Assembly: GCF_013404085.1 (NCBI RefSeq)
Contig: NZ_JABFHO010000001.1
Coordinates: 124,001 to 188,000, forward strand
DNA: 64,000 nucleotides
Reading direction: 5' to 3'
From: Winogradskyella helgolandensis
Lineage (GTDB): Bacteria > Bacteroidota > Bacteroidia > Flavobacteriales > Flavobacteriaceae
Below, one piece after another: positions 36,700-45,980 of this stretch. The notes beneath the pieces are model-generated. The model made no database searches. It was given only the letters and a program-made list of their open reading frames with translations, and was not told the origin of the DNA. The number at the start of each line of letters is the position of its first letter. The first letter of the stretch is position 1. Position numbers and translations under genes: made by a program.

Positions 36700-38547
36700 T
36701 TATTCGACATAAATAATGTCACTCGGTTCAGAAATTCCGTTTTCATTATACGCTTCAATAGTAAAATAATAAGGAGTATCACGATCTAAACAACGCATCA
36801 AATGCTCGGTTGTATCGTAGACTTGCCAAGAGTGGTAGAGCTTATCTTGTGCAATTCCCCAACGTATGTTATAACCTTGAGCTCCTTCAACAACATCCCA
36901 AGAAAATGAGGCATCTCTGCGATCTTCTTCTCGATTCACTTTAAATCCAGAAACATTATCTGGCTTTTCACCTAATCCTAAACCAAACACTCTAAACTCG
37001 GACATTGCAAAGTTGGCTCCTGGTACTTTTATATTGTTATAACGTACATACTTGGCTTTTACGGCTTCATCTAATACAATGTAAGCGTTTGGTGTATCGG
37101 TTTCACTTTCACTCCTATCGACTACAGTTTGCCAGTTTTCACCATCGTCTGATACTTCAATTGTAAATTGATGTTTCAAACCTTCAACGCGTGTATAAAT
37201 GGCAGATTCATGGTCATGAAAATTAAGTTGGAACGCCTGAATATGTCCAGCGTTTTGCATTTCAATCGTTATCCATTGCTTATTATCATTGGCTTCGGCA
37301 ACCCAAAATGTTTTAGGATTTTCATCCGTTAACACCTTTGATGTAATTTGACCATCTGAATCTATTTCCACAGGTAACTCTTTAACCTCAACAGCATCAT
37401 CACCTGTTGTAAATTTCATAATCTGCATTAACGAAGACGACACTTTAACATTACCCTCATAAGAAAGCAACATCCAACCATTGTGATGTCCTGCTTTTGT
37501 CGGGTGACTAGATCCAAAACGCGGATAATCGCCATAGGCAGTATTCGTATACATCAAACCTTCCTCATCAAAATAAGTTGGAAACATACACAAACGACGT
37601 TCCCACTGCGCATTAGACGCCAACGCCATAGTTGCTACATGCCAATATTGCCCATTGGTTTGTTTCACGGTTATTCCATGACCAGCTCCATTCGTAAATC
37701 CACCAGGTTTAAAACTCATCGGATTATTTTTCATATACTCAAAAGGACCAAGTGGTGAATCACCAATATAAACACCATCTGCGTACACATTAAATTGTGT
37801 GCCTGGCGCTGCATATTGTAAATAATATTTTCCGTTGTGCTTGGTCATAGAAGCCCCTTCCATATAGCCTTCCTTTAAAGTGGGATGAAAGTTATTTTCA
37901 CCAAAACGTTCCCAACCGTGTTCTTCTTCAACAAGATTAATCAGTTCTTTTTTAACACCTGTTTCTAGAAAACGATCGTCTTTATTTAGCATTTTTACAT
38001 GAAGCGGATACACATTAGAAGAACCCCAATATAAATATGTTTCGCCGTCATCATCAATGAATAATTCTGAATCTTGAATGTTGGTAGATATGGATGCGCT
38101 TGGTGTCCATTTCCCGCTCTTAGGATCATCAGTATAAAGAATACTTCCGTAACCTGCAGGATCTCCAGCAAAGTAAACCAATGAATCCTTATAATTGAAA
38201 GCTGTAGGTGCATTACTGCCTTCAAAAAACCATTGTTGTGGCTTAATAAAATTCCAATCTACTAAATCGGTAGAATGCCAATACCCAAACGAACGCGTTA
38301 CAAACATGTAGTATTCTCCTTTAAATTCAATAACCGCAGGGTCTGCACCAGAACGGTACGACTTATTTTGGCTTGAATTGTAAACCATATAAGTATAATC
38401 TATATCTAATGGATTAATATAGGTATCATAGCCTTTTTTAATCTCTGCTTTGTTCTTTGCATTTGAAGATTCTTCTGAATTCTGATTCTTCTCTGTATTA
38501 CAAGTAAAAAGAAATGCTATAGTGAAGAGATAAAGTAATTTTTTCAT
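36700..38547 (-). CDS. GH43-like multidomain glycosidase lipoprotein with F5/8C and FN3 modules
   Basis: A five-bladed propeller glycosidase of the GH43 group. The lipobox ends at Cys16 (LFTC). The catalytic propeller covers about 40-385. The usual triad can be placed at Asp69 (SGADPAVIEF), Asp159 (QDSELFIDDDG) and Glu230 (YMEGASMTK). Residues about 395-520 form a discoidin/F5-8C (CBM32-like) domain (WITIEMQNAGHIQAFQLNF, VRYNNIKVPG). About 525-615 form a fibronectin III domain. Family activities include arabinosidase, xylosidase and galactosidase; this member belongs to a less typical branch, so the bond cleaved is open. It lies in the distal half of PUL 2 and would trim side chains. Confidence 0.82.
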   Translation of the reverse strand: MKKLLYLFTIAFLFTCNTEKNQNSEESSNAKNKAEIKKGYDTYINPLDIDYTYMVYNSSQNKSYRSGADPAVIEFKGEYYMFVTRSFGYWHSTDLVDWNFIKPQQWFFEGSNAPTAFNYKDSLVYFAGDPAGYGSILYTDDPKSGKWTPSASISTNIQDSELFIDDDGETYLYWGSSNVYPLHVKMLNKDDRFLETGVKKELINLVEEEHGWERFGENNFHPTLKEGYMEGASMTKHNGKYYLQYAAPGTQFNVYADGVYIGDSPLGPFEYMKNNPMSFKPGGFTNGAGHGITVKQTNGQYWHVATMALASNAQWERRLCMFPTYFDEEGLMYTNTAYGDYPRFGSSHPTKAGHHNGWMLLSYEGNVKVSSSLMQIMKFTTGDDAVEVKELPVEIDSDGQITSKVLTDENPKTFWVAEANDNKQWITIEMQNAGHIQAFQLNFHDHESAIYTRVEGLKHQFTIEVSDDGENWQTVVDRSESETDTPNAYIVLDEAVKAKYVRYNNIKVPGANFAMSEFRVFGLGLGEKPDNVSGFKVNREEDRRDASFSWDVVEGAQGYNIRWGIAQDKLYHSWQVYDTTEHLMRCLDRDTPYYFTIEAYNENGISEPSDIIYVE

Positions 38548-38550
38548 GAT

Positions 38551-40242
38551 TTATAGTTTAGTGTCTTTATCTGTTTGTGGATTGTACGATGTTCCCGTTT
38601 GACCTCGTAATCTTTCAAACTGCTTGAAAGAATGTTCTACGCTTTCTTTTGGTGCTTGCTTAAATTCATTTTCTTTAACCTTGTATTCTTCTTGAAGTTC
38701 TTTAAGTCGTGATCTTAATTCTGCTTCAATGGTATCATAATCTGGATTATCAATTTGATTATGAATTTCCTTAGGGTCTTCCTCTAAATCGTATAATTCC
38801 CAAGTATCAATATCATCATAAAAATGGATTAACTTATAGCGTTTAGTTCGAATTCCGTAATGTTTTTTCACCATATGAAACGCTGGATAATCGTAATAAT
38901 GATAATAAACTGCATCTCTAAAATCATCACCATTAAATGTCTTTTCTAATAATGGACGAAGTGATTTGCCTTGCATATCTTCCGGAATTTCAGCATTCGC
39001 ATAATCTAAAAAGGTTTCTGCAAAATCGAGATTCTGAGTTAAGTCTTCAATAACGGTCCCTGGTTTTATAACGCCAGGATATTTGATAACTAATGGCATC
39101 GCCAGCGACTCTTCATACATATAACGTTTATCAAACCAACCTTTTTCACCCAAATAAAAACCTTGATCCGTGGTATACACCACAATGGTGTTTTCTGCTA
39201 ATCCATTGGCTTCCAAAAAATCTAAAACCTCACCAATGCCTTCATCCATTGAGGCTATTGTGGCTAGATAGTCTTGCAAATAACGCTGCCCTTTATACTT
39301 TGCTAAATCTTTTCCCGATAAATTAGCATCATGGAAGGCATCATTTTTGTCTTGATAGGCACTATCCCAAGCTTTACGCTGTTCTGCAGTCATACGTTCA
39401 AAATCCGACTTCCAAGGGTTCCAAGCTAACTCTGAACTACCTTTAGATGTCGTCAGTTTTAAATCGTGACCTTCATACATATCTTTATAAATAGTTTGAA
39501 GCTGTTTTTGGGATGCTAAAGATCCTTCATGATTAGAAAAATAAGTATCTGGTAGAGGAAATTCCACATCATCATATTTATTGGCGTGTCGTAATGCTGG
39601 CATCCAATTTCTATGTGGTGCTTTATGCTGCAACATTAACATAAACGGTTGGTCACTATCCTTAACCGAATTAAGATACGCAATACCATCTTGTGTAATA
39701 ATATCCGTGGCATAACCTTGTACTCTTGTTGTATCTGCAACTTTAGAAGTTTCATTTAGAGCAATAAAATCAGGATTGTAATAATTGCCTTGATCGGTTA
39801 AAATATTCCAATAATCAAACCCTTCTGGCAATCCTTCTAAATGCCATTTTCCAATAACAGCTGTATTATAACCTGCTTTTTGCAATAGTTTAGGAAAGGT
39901 TTGCTGACTGCCATCAAACTTATTACCATTCATTCTAAACCCATTAACATGACTGAATTTACCCGTTAGAACCACAGCGCGACTCGGTCCGCAAATAGAA
40001 TTGGTACAAAAGTTATTTTTAAACAGCGCACCTTCTGTGGCAATACGATCAATATTTGGTGTTGGTGCTAATTTACTAATAGGATGACCATAAGCGCTAA
40101 TAGCCTGTTCTGCATGGTCATCTGCCATAATATAAACGATATTTGGTCGCTCTACAGGCTTTAAATCCTCAAGTTTTTTAGAGTCTTCTTTACAAGATTG
40201 CAACATTAAAAGACTCAATACTAACATAGCTACATATCTCAT
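38551..40242 (-). CDS. S1-family sulfatase lipoprotein
   Basis: This is a formylglycine-dependent sulfatase that hydrolyses sulfate esters of glycans. The lipobox ends at Cys17 (LQSC). The N-terminal metal site appears as NIVYIMADDHAEQ. The modification motif is C-G-P-S-R at 84-88, so Cys84 is the residue converted to formylglycine, followed by VVLTGKFSHVNG. GKWHLEG and the DQGFYLGEKGWFDKRYMYEE region fit S1 sulfatases of 500-560 aa; subfamily not assigned. It overlaps the following esterase gene by 4 nt and is co-transcribed. No maturase is encoded in the window. Its presence implies a sulfated component in the PUL 2 substrate or in a substrate processed with it. Confidence 0.92.
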   Translation of the reverse strand: MRYVAMLVLSLLMLQSCKEDSKKLEDLKPVERPNIVYIMADDHAEQAISAYGHPISKLAPTPNIDRIATEGALFKNNFCTNSICGPSRAVVLTGKFSHVNGFRMNGNKFDGSQQTFPKLLQKAGYNTAVIGKWHLEGLPEGFDYWNILTDQGNYYNPDFIALNETSKVADTTRVQGYATDIITQDGIAYLNSVKDSDQPFMLMLQHKAPHRNWMPALRHANKYDDVEFPLPDTYFSNHEGSLASQKQLQTIYKDMYEGHDLKLTTSKGSSELAWNPWKSDFERMTAEQRKAWDSAYQDKNDAFHDANLSGKDLAKYKGQRYLQDYLATIASMDEGIGEVLDFLEANGLAENTIVVYTTDQGFYLGEKGWFDKRYMYEESLAMPLVIKYPGVIKPGTVIEDLTQNLDFAETFLDYANAEIPEDMQGKSLRPLLEKTFNGDDFRDAVYYHYYDYPAFHMVKKHYGIRTKRYKLIHFYDDIDTWELYDLEEDPKEIHNQIDNPDYDTIEAELRSRLKELQEEYKVKENEFKQAPKESVEHSFKQFERLRGQTGTSYNPQTDKDTKL

Positions 40243-41129
40243 TTTTCTGTAGTTTTTATAATTTTAGTTTGAATCACCTCATCATTGATCACAGTTCGTT
40301 CAAAAAAGTTAAAGATTTTGTCCATTTCCTCAATAGGAATTCGAGCAACTTCATGACCACCACCTTTTACAATATTGAAATAGTAGGATGCCTCAAATTC
40401 CTGAAGCTTTTCGCTTATAATTTTAGAACCGTCCAGCATAATATAACCGTCTTTTTTTGGATCACAAAAATGATGTGACGCACTAGCAAAAGGCACTAAT
40501 TGATCTTCTGTTCCATGATATAAAACGGCTGGAATTGCATTTTCTTCAGTAATATATCTTGCATCAACCACAGCACCCGCACAAGAAAATAGGCCTGCAA
40601 ATTTCACATTATTATAAGCCTCTTTATTAGCCACAAAATAATCCTTCATAAAAACTGCATTTAGTATGCCCTCTGCTCCAGCGCTACTACCACCAGCTAT
40701 AATTTTAGAAGCATCAATATGCAAGGATTCGGCATTTTCTACCAAAAATTTTGCTGCATCTAAATAATCGATTGCCGCTTGTTTAAAGGTTTCCATTTTA
40801 TCGTCTTTAGTGCAATCACACCCAAAACCTGTAGCCGTATTTTTTCGTAACAAACGGTAGCTAATGGAAACACCTATGTAGTTTTGTTCTTTAGCTGCAT
40901 ACTTTACCAAATTCTGATCATCTGGATAGGCACGATGACTACCCGAAAATCCACCACCATGCATCCAAAGTAATACGGGAAGTGAATCAGACTTCTTAAT
41001 ATTTTTTGGAGTAAACACATCTAGTCGCAAGGTATCTTGTCCTTTAATGGAATAGATATAGGTTTCCATATTTTGAGCAGAAAGCCCAGACGTAATCAAT
41101 AAAACTAGTAAAATTGCTATATTTTTCAT
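40239..41129 (-). CDS. Exported alpha/beta-hydrolase carbohydrate esterase
   Basis: This serine esterase resembles bacterial acetyl- and feruloyl-esterases of the hormone-sensitive-lipase/BD-FAE type. A signal peptide covers about 1-18 (LSAQ). The oxyanion motif HGGGF is at 57-61, the nucleophile Ser149 in GGSSAGAEG, the acid in YHGTEDQLVPF, and the catalytic His in KGGGHEVARI. It is 296 aa, a single domain. A short Cys-containing insertion (GFGCDCTKD) is unusual. It starts exactly where the GH2 stop ends and overlaps the sulfatase by 4 nt, so it is tightly coupled to both. The acyl group removed is not evident. Confidence 0.85.
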   Translation of the reverse strand: MKNIAILLVLLITSGLSAQNMETYIYSIKGQDTLRLDVFTPKNIKKSDSLPVLLWMHGGGFSGSHRAYPDDQNLVKYAAKEQNYIGVSISYRLLRKNTATGFGCDCTKDDKMETFKQAAIDYLDAAKFLVENAESLHIDASKIIAGGSSAGAEGILNAVFMKDYFVANKEAYNNVKFAGLFSCAGAVVDARYITEENAIPAVLYHGTEDQLVPFASASHHFCDPKKDGYIMLDGSKIISEKLQEFEASYYFNIVKGGGHEVARIPIEEMDKIFNFFERTVINDEVIQTKIIKTTEK

Positions 41130-43742
41130 TTAATTAATTTTTTCAATTAAAATTCCGCTAATTACAGGTTGTCCTTCAATAGGTTGTAGCGAAATAGTTA
41201 AACCTTCATTATTTTTTATTTGAACCTCCGACGTTAAAGTTACCCCATATTTTTGTGGATAAGCAATGGCTATATTGAATTGTTTCTCTATCAAAGTTGC
41301 ATTCATAAAAACATCAAAAACACGTTTTTTTTGGTTTGAATCTTCTTTAACCTTTGATAGATTATAAATGTTTTCAATTGATTTGATTTGTGGTTCAACA
41401 AAAAATAAATCCACCTTATAAATTCCATCTGGAATATCCACTTTATAAGTCGAACAACCTTCTAATAACGTTTGAAACAAGGGTTCTGAAGTCGAATTTT
41501 TAATATCATGAGGCAAACCTTGATTTTTATCTTTGGTCATTCCATAAGGCGTGCCATCTAAATAACCATACCAGCCATTTTTATACGCTTGATCTGGTAC
41601 AAAAGTGATATCCCTTTCTTCATCATTAAAATAAAAATGAGCACCTATATTAATTCCGAAACGCTTAAAATTTTTAAAATCTAAAGCATCTAGTTTTAAA
41701 ACCTTAACTGTTTTCTCTTCTGAAATCGTTTCTGAAACGAGTTTAATATGGTTTATGCCATTTTTAAAAGGCATTTCGATAGTAGCTACCCCATTCTCAA
41801 ACTGTACATCGTCTTGCTTTTTGCCATTTAAATAAACAATTCCTTTTTCCTGATTTGAAACTATTTGAATTGCATACGATTCATTTTCAAACAGCGTTAA
41901 ACCCTTTAAAAAATCCGTTGCAACATGAACAAATGGTTCTTCATCGTTTAAAACTGATTTGTACCAATAATAAATATCCTTTGGTGTTCTGTTGTATTGC
42001 ACCAAACCTTTTTGATTGACATGAGGAATGGCATCTCCTCTAAACTCCGAACCGAAATCCGCATAATTCCACGCCGTCATTCCCGTCATGTAATGACGTT
42101 CGGTAATTTGCTTATAATACGACTGATGTAATTTAGCTTGGTAATCCGTTGAAAAATCGAACTTCTTCGGTGTTTTTGTAAAGATCCTAACATCCGCTCC
42201 AGGGCCGTACTCAGACAATAGCATAGAACGCTTTGGATAGCGCTTGTGTTGCTCATCTAGAAAAATTCCCAAATCTGGAATATCCTTATCATACCAACCA
42301 AAGTATAAGTTCCATCCAAAAATCATTGGTAAATCTGCAATCCCAGTTTCGTTATATACATCATTAAGATGACCTGCCATAACCGTAATATGGTTTGGTG
42401 CTAATTCTCTAGTAACATCTTCGAGTTGTGTCGCTAGTTTTACAGATACTTTTTTTAAATCTTGACGTTCTTGATCTGTTAGTTTATTATTAAAAACTAA
42501 TCGAATAAAAATCTCATTCATATAACCAAACATCACAACAGAAGGAAAATTATAATATTGTTTAATATGTTCTTTTTGCATGTTTGTACTCGTCTCGAAG
42601 TACGCTTCAGAATCAGTAACTATATTTATCACCGGAATTTCCGTCCAAACCAAAATACCGAGTTGATCACATAAATCATATAACTCGCGAGCATGCGGAT
42701 AATGTGCAAAACGAATAACGTTTGAACCCATGTCTTTTATCAATTCAATATCCTTTTTTTGAAGTGCCATTGGTACTGCGTTTCCATAACCTTCATAATC
42801 TTGATGACGGTTAACTCCAATTAGTTTAATTGGTTTTCCGTTTAAATAAAAGCCTTTATCAGGATCGACAGACACCCAACGGAATCCGATATTCGTCGAT
42901 TTTGAATCTAAAATTTTTCCATCCTTATCGTGAAGAACTAGTTTAAGTTGATATAAATAAGGATTTTCAGGCGACCATAATTTTGGACTTTTAACTTCAG
43001 GTAGTTGTATTTTGAATTCTTCAGACCTTTCAGCTTGAAGTTTAATCTTTTCTATATGTGAATTTACAATATGACCTTCAGCATCTAAAAGCGTAAATTT
43101 TAATTCTGTTTGTACTTTACTTGAAGCTACATTGTTTAGAAGCGCAGTGACTTCTAAACGCGCTTCGTCTGCTGAGACTTTTGGATAGTTGATATAAAAT
43201 CCATCTGAAGCAAAATCCTCTAAACTAAAATGTTGTTTTGGTAAGGTTATTAATTCCACATCACGATAAATGCCTCCGTAAAAGGTGAAGTCAGCATCTA
43301 AAGGTGGAATATCCACATTATGAGAATTATCAACCGTAACCTCAATTACATTATAAGCATCATGATTTATGAATTCAGATATATTGAAATTGAACGCTGT
43401 GTAACCCCCTTTATGATTTCCTATTTCTTGTCCATTAACGAAGACCGTTGCTTCTTGGTTTACGGCATTAAACTTTAAATAATGGATATCTTCTTTTTCT
43501 TCTGAACTTACAAAGAACTTTTTTTGATAATACCCCAAACCTCTTCGGTAACCCGGTTCATCATCAAAAGCATCATCTTGATTCCAAGTATGTGGAATGT
43601 TTACCGTTTGCCAAGTCGTTTTATCATCTGAAAATTGCCAACCAGAATTTATAGTAGTTGACTGACCATTAGTTTCGCATAAAAAAGCCACACCCAATAC
43701 GATGTAAAATACTAAAATTTTATATGTTATTCGGCGCGGCAT
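41130..43742 (-). CDS. GH2 beta-glycosidase with C-terminal malectin-like domain
   Basis: This exo-acting retaining glycosidase has the beta-galactosidase/beta-glucosidase layout: a signal peptide (about 1-26), jelly-roll sugar-binding domain (VNIPHTWNQDDAF, GLGYYQKKFFV), Ig-like domain, and a catalytic TIM barrel with acid/base Glu410 in MFGYMNEIF and nucleophile Glu511 in LLSEYGPGAD. NRHQDYEGYGNAV and IRFAHYPH are standard subsite motifs. The last 130 residues (YFNDEERDITFVPDQAY, NGWYGYLDG) form a malectin-like carbohydrate-binding module. 870 aa. In B. thetaiotaomicron-type loci such enzymes act on side-chain galactose or on beta-glucose; which one applies here is unknown. Confidence 0.9.
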   Translation of the reverse strand: MPRRITYKILVFYIVLGVAFLCETNGQSTTINSGWQFSDDKTTWQTVNIPHTWNQDDAFDDEPGYRRGLGYYQKKFFVSSEEKEDIHYLKFNAVNQEATVFVNGQEIGNHKGGYTAFNFNISEFINHDAYNVIEVTVDNSHNVDIPPLDADFTFYGGIYRDVELITLPKQHFSLEDFASDGFYINYPKVSADEARLEVTALLNNVASSKVQTELKFTLLDAEGHIVNSHIEKIKLQAERSEEFKIQLPEVKSPKLWSPENPYLYQLKLVLHDKDGKILDSKSTNIGFRWVSVDPDKGFYLNGKPIKLIGVNRHQDYEGYGNAVPMALQKKDIELIKDMGSNVIRFAHYPHARELYDLCDQLGILVWTEIPVINIVTDSEAYFETSTNMQKEHIKQYYNFPSVVMFGYMNEIFIRLVFNNKLTDQERQDLKKVSVKLATQLEDVTRELAPNHITVMAGHLNDVYNETGIADLPMIFGWNLYFGWYDKDIPDLGIFLDEQHKRYPKRSMLLSEYGPGADVRIFTKTPKKFDFSTDYQAKLHQSYYKQITERHYMTGMTAWNYADFGSEFRGDAIPHVNQKGLVQYNRTPKDIYYWYKSVLNDEEPFVHVATDFLKGLTLFENESYAIQIVSNQEKGIVYLNGKKQDDVQFENGVATIEMPFKNGINHIKLVSETISEEKTVKVLKLDALDFKNFKRFGINIGAHFYFNDEERDITFVPDQAYKNGWYGYLDGTPYGMTKDKNQGLPHDIKNSTSEPLFQTLLEGCSTYKVDIPDGIYKVDLFFVEPQIKSIENIYNLSKVKEDSNQKKRVFDVFMNATLIEKQFNIAIAYPQKYGVTLTSEVQIKNNEGLTISLQPIEGQPVISGILIEKIN

Positions 43743-43753
43743 ACTACTTGCTA

Positions 43754-45976
43754 TTAATCGTTTAGGTTAAAAGTGTGTTTAAATTTAAAATCAGAACTTG
43801 GTGCGATGGCAATTTCAAATTCACCAGTCTCCACACCGTAAATCATGTCACTATTATAAAATTTTAGGTCTTCTGCTGAAATCGTAAAGGTTACCGTTTT
43901 CGATTCCCCTTTTTTAAGGAATATTTTTTGAAAACCTTTCAGTTCTTTAACTGGTCGTGTAACACTTCCTACTTTATCATGAATATAAAGTTGTGCAATT
44001 TCATAACCATCCGCATCTCCTGTGTTTGTAATTGTCACACGTGCTTCAATGGTATTTGAAAACGTCAGGCTTTCTGAAGACAATTTTAAATCTGAATATT
44101 TAAATTCCGTATAACTTAAACCATGACCAAAGGCAAATAAAGGCGTATTTGGCACATCGATATAATTACTTTTATAATCTTCTTTAGGGTTACTCTCAGG
44201 AATTGGACGTCCTGTGTTTTTCATATTGTAATAAATCGGCACCTGACCTACATTTCTAGGAAATGTTACCGTTAGTTTCCCTGAAGGATTTACGGTTCCG
44301 AATAATATATCTGCAGTTGCAGCTCCTCCCATGGTTCCCGGAAACCAAACTTCTAAAATGGCATCTACTAAATTCACCTCTTCAGAGAGATTCAATGGAC
44401 GACCATTCATTACAACCAAAGTAATTTTCTTATTAGGATTCGCTTCCCGTATTTTTTGAATCAGCTTCGGCTGAATTCCTGGAATTTTTAGGTCTGTTCG
44501 TGATGCTGCCTCTCCACTCATGTGATGATCCTCACCCATGACTAAAATAATCTCATCAGCTTGTTGAGATATAGAAATCGCTTCCTCAAAACCTGATTCG
44601 TCATCTTTTAAAATGTCGCATCCTTTAGCATATAAAATTTGGTTAGAATTTATATATTCTGAAATACCTTCAAACACACTTACAGCTTTTCCTCCACGGT
44701 CTCCTTTTGCAGCCCAGTTGCCAATAATATCGGCTTCATCTTTTACCAAAGGCCCAATAAAGGCAATTTTTTTGGTGTTTTTAGAAAGTGGCAAAGCATT
44801 GTTTCTATTTTGCAACAGAACCGACGAAGCTGCAGCAATTTCTCTTGCTTTCGCTAAAAATTCTGGTTTCAATGCTGTATTTGCCTCACGCGTTTCATCA
44901 ATATAACGATAAGGGTCATCAAACAATCCTAACTTATATTTTGCTAGTAAAATTCTTTTACAAGCCTCATTAATATAGGCTTCAGAAACTTTACCCTCTT
45001 CAACTAATGTTTTAAGATGTAAACGATAAACATGGCCTACCATATCCATGTCGACTCCAGCATTCATCCCAATTCTAGCCGCATCAATACTATCTTTAGC
45101 AAAGCCATGCTGAATCATTTCATTGATAGAGGTATAATCTGAAACCACGAAGCCATCAAATTTCCATTCGTCTCTAAGAATATCTCTTAGCGTGAATTTA
45201 TTACCAGATGTTGGCACTCCATTGAGTTCGTTAAAAGCCGACATAAACGTTTCTACTCCAGCATCTACAGCAGCTTTAAAAGGTGGTAAATACACATTTC
45301 GCAACTCACCTTCTCCCATATTAGTTGTGTGATAATCGCGTCCGGCTTGTGCAGCACCATAAGCCACATAATGTTTAGCGCATGCTAAAATGGTGTTGGG
45401 TTGTGATAAATCGTCTCCTTGAAATCCATGAATGTAAGCTTTACCCATTTCATTATTCAGGTAGACATCTTCACCAGCTCCTTCAGAAATTCGTCCCCAA
45501 CGTGGTTCTCTAGAGACATCAATCATAGGTGCAAATGTCCAGTGAATACCTTCCGCAGACGCTTCTTCGGCTGCAATACGCGAACTTTCTTCAACCATTT
45601 TTAAGTCCCAACTTGCCGATAAGCCTAAGTTTATAGGAAAAATAGTACGATGACCATGAATGACATCGTAACCAAATAATAATGGAATACCTAAACGAGA
45701 TTCTTCGACAGCAATTGTTTGTAAGTCGCGCGTGCCTTTTACAGACATGGCATTTAACATCGCTCCCATATTCCCTTCTCGAATGTACTTTCCATTATCT
45801 GAACCAACAATTGGTCCGGTTTGATCCCAATGACCACTATACATAACGGTTTGTCCTATCTTTTCTTGAAGTGTCATTAGATTCATTATAGAATCTACTT
45901 TAGCTTCATAGTTTTGAGAAAAACCACTACCAAGCGTACCACATAGAATTATGTATAGAAATCTTAACTTCATCAT
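43754..45976 (-). CDS. GH3 beta-glucosidase, periplasmic (PUL 2, copy A)
   Basis: This exo-beta-glucosidase has a type I signal peptide (about 1-20, GSGFSQ) and the three-part GH3 structure. Nucleophile Asp280 lies in GFVVSDY. GRISEGAGEDV, KHYVAYGAAQAG and the SGEAASRTDLKIPG acid/base loop are present, and a C-terminal FN3-like domain ends the 740-aa protein. It is strongly similar to the neighbouring GH3 and to the one in PUL 1, so the three form a local paralogue family. It starts 4 nt after the end of the upstream GH3. Cleavage of sophoro- or other beta-gluco-oligosaccharides is inferred from GH144 neighbours. Confidence 0.93.
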   Translation of the reverse strand: MMKLRFLYIILCGTLGSGFSQNYEAKVDSIMNLMTLQEKIGQTVMYSGHWDQTGPIVGSDNGKYIREGNMGAMLNAMSVKGTRDLQTIAVEESRLGIPLLFGYDVIHGHRTIFPINLGLSASWDLKMVEESSRIAAEEASAEGIHWTFAPMIDVSREPRWGRISEGAGEDVYLNNEMGKAYIHGFQGDDLSQPNTILACAKHYVAYGAAQAGRDYHTTNMGEGELRNVYLPPFKAAVDAGVETFMSAFNELNGVPTSGNKFTLRDILRDEWKFDGFVVSDYTSINEMIQHGFAKDSIDAARIGMNAGVDMDMVGHVYRLHLKTLVEEGKVSEAYINEACKRILLAKYKLGLFDDPYRYIDETREANTALKPEFLAKAREIAAASSVLLQNRNNALPLSKNTKKIAFIGPLVKDEADIIGNWAAKGDRGGKAVSVFEGISEYINSNQILYAKGCDILKDDESGFEEAISISQQADEIILVMGEDHHMSGEAASRTDLKIPGIQPKLIQKIREANPNKKITLVVMNGRPLNLSEEVNLVDAILEVWFPGTMGGAATADILFGTVNPSGKLTVTFPRNVGQVPIYYNMKNTGRPIPESNPKEDYKSNYIDVPNTPLFAFGHGLSYTEFKYSDLKLSSESLTFSNTIEARVTITNTGDADGYEIAQLYIHDKVGSVTRPVKELKGFQKIFLKKGESKTVTFTISAEDLKFYNSDMIYGVETGEFEIAIAPSSDFKFKHTFNLND

Positions 45977-45980
45977 GCTT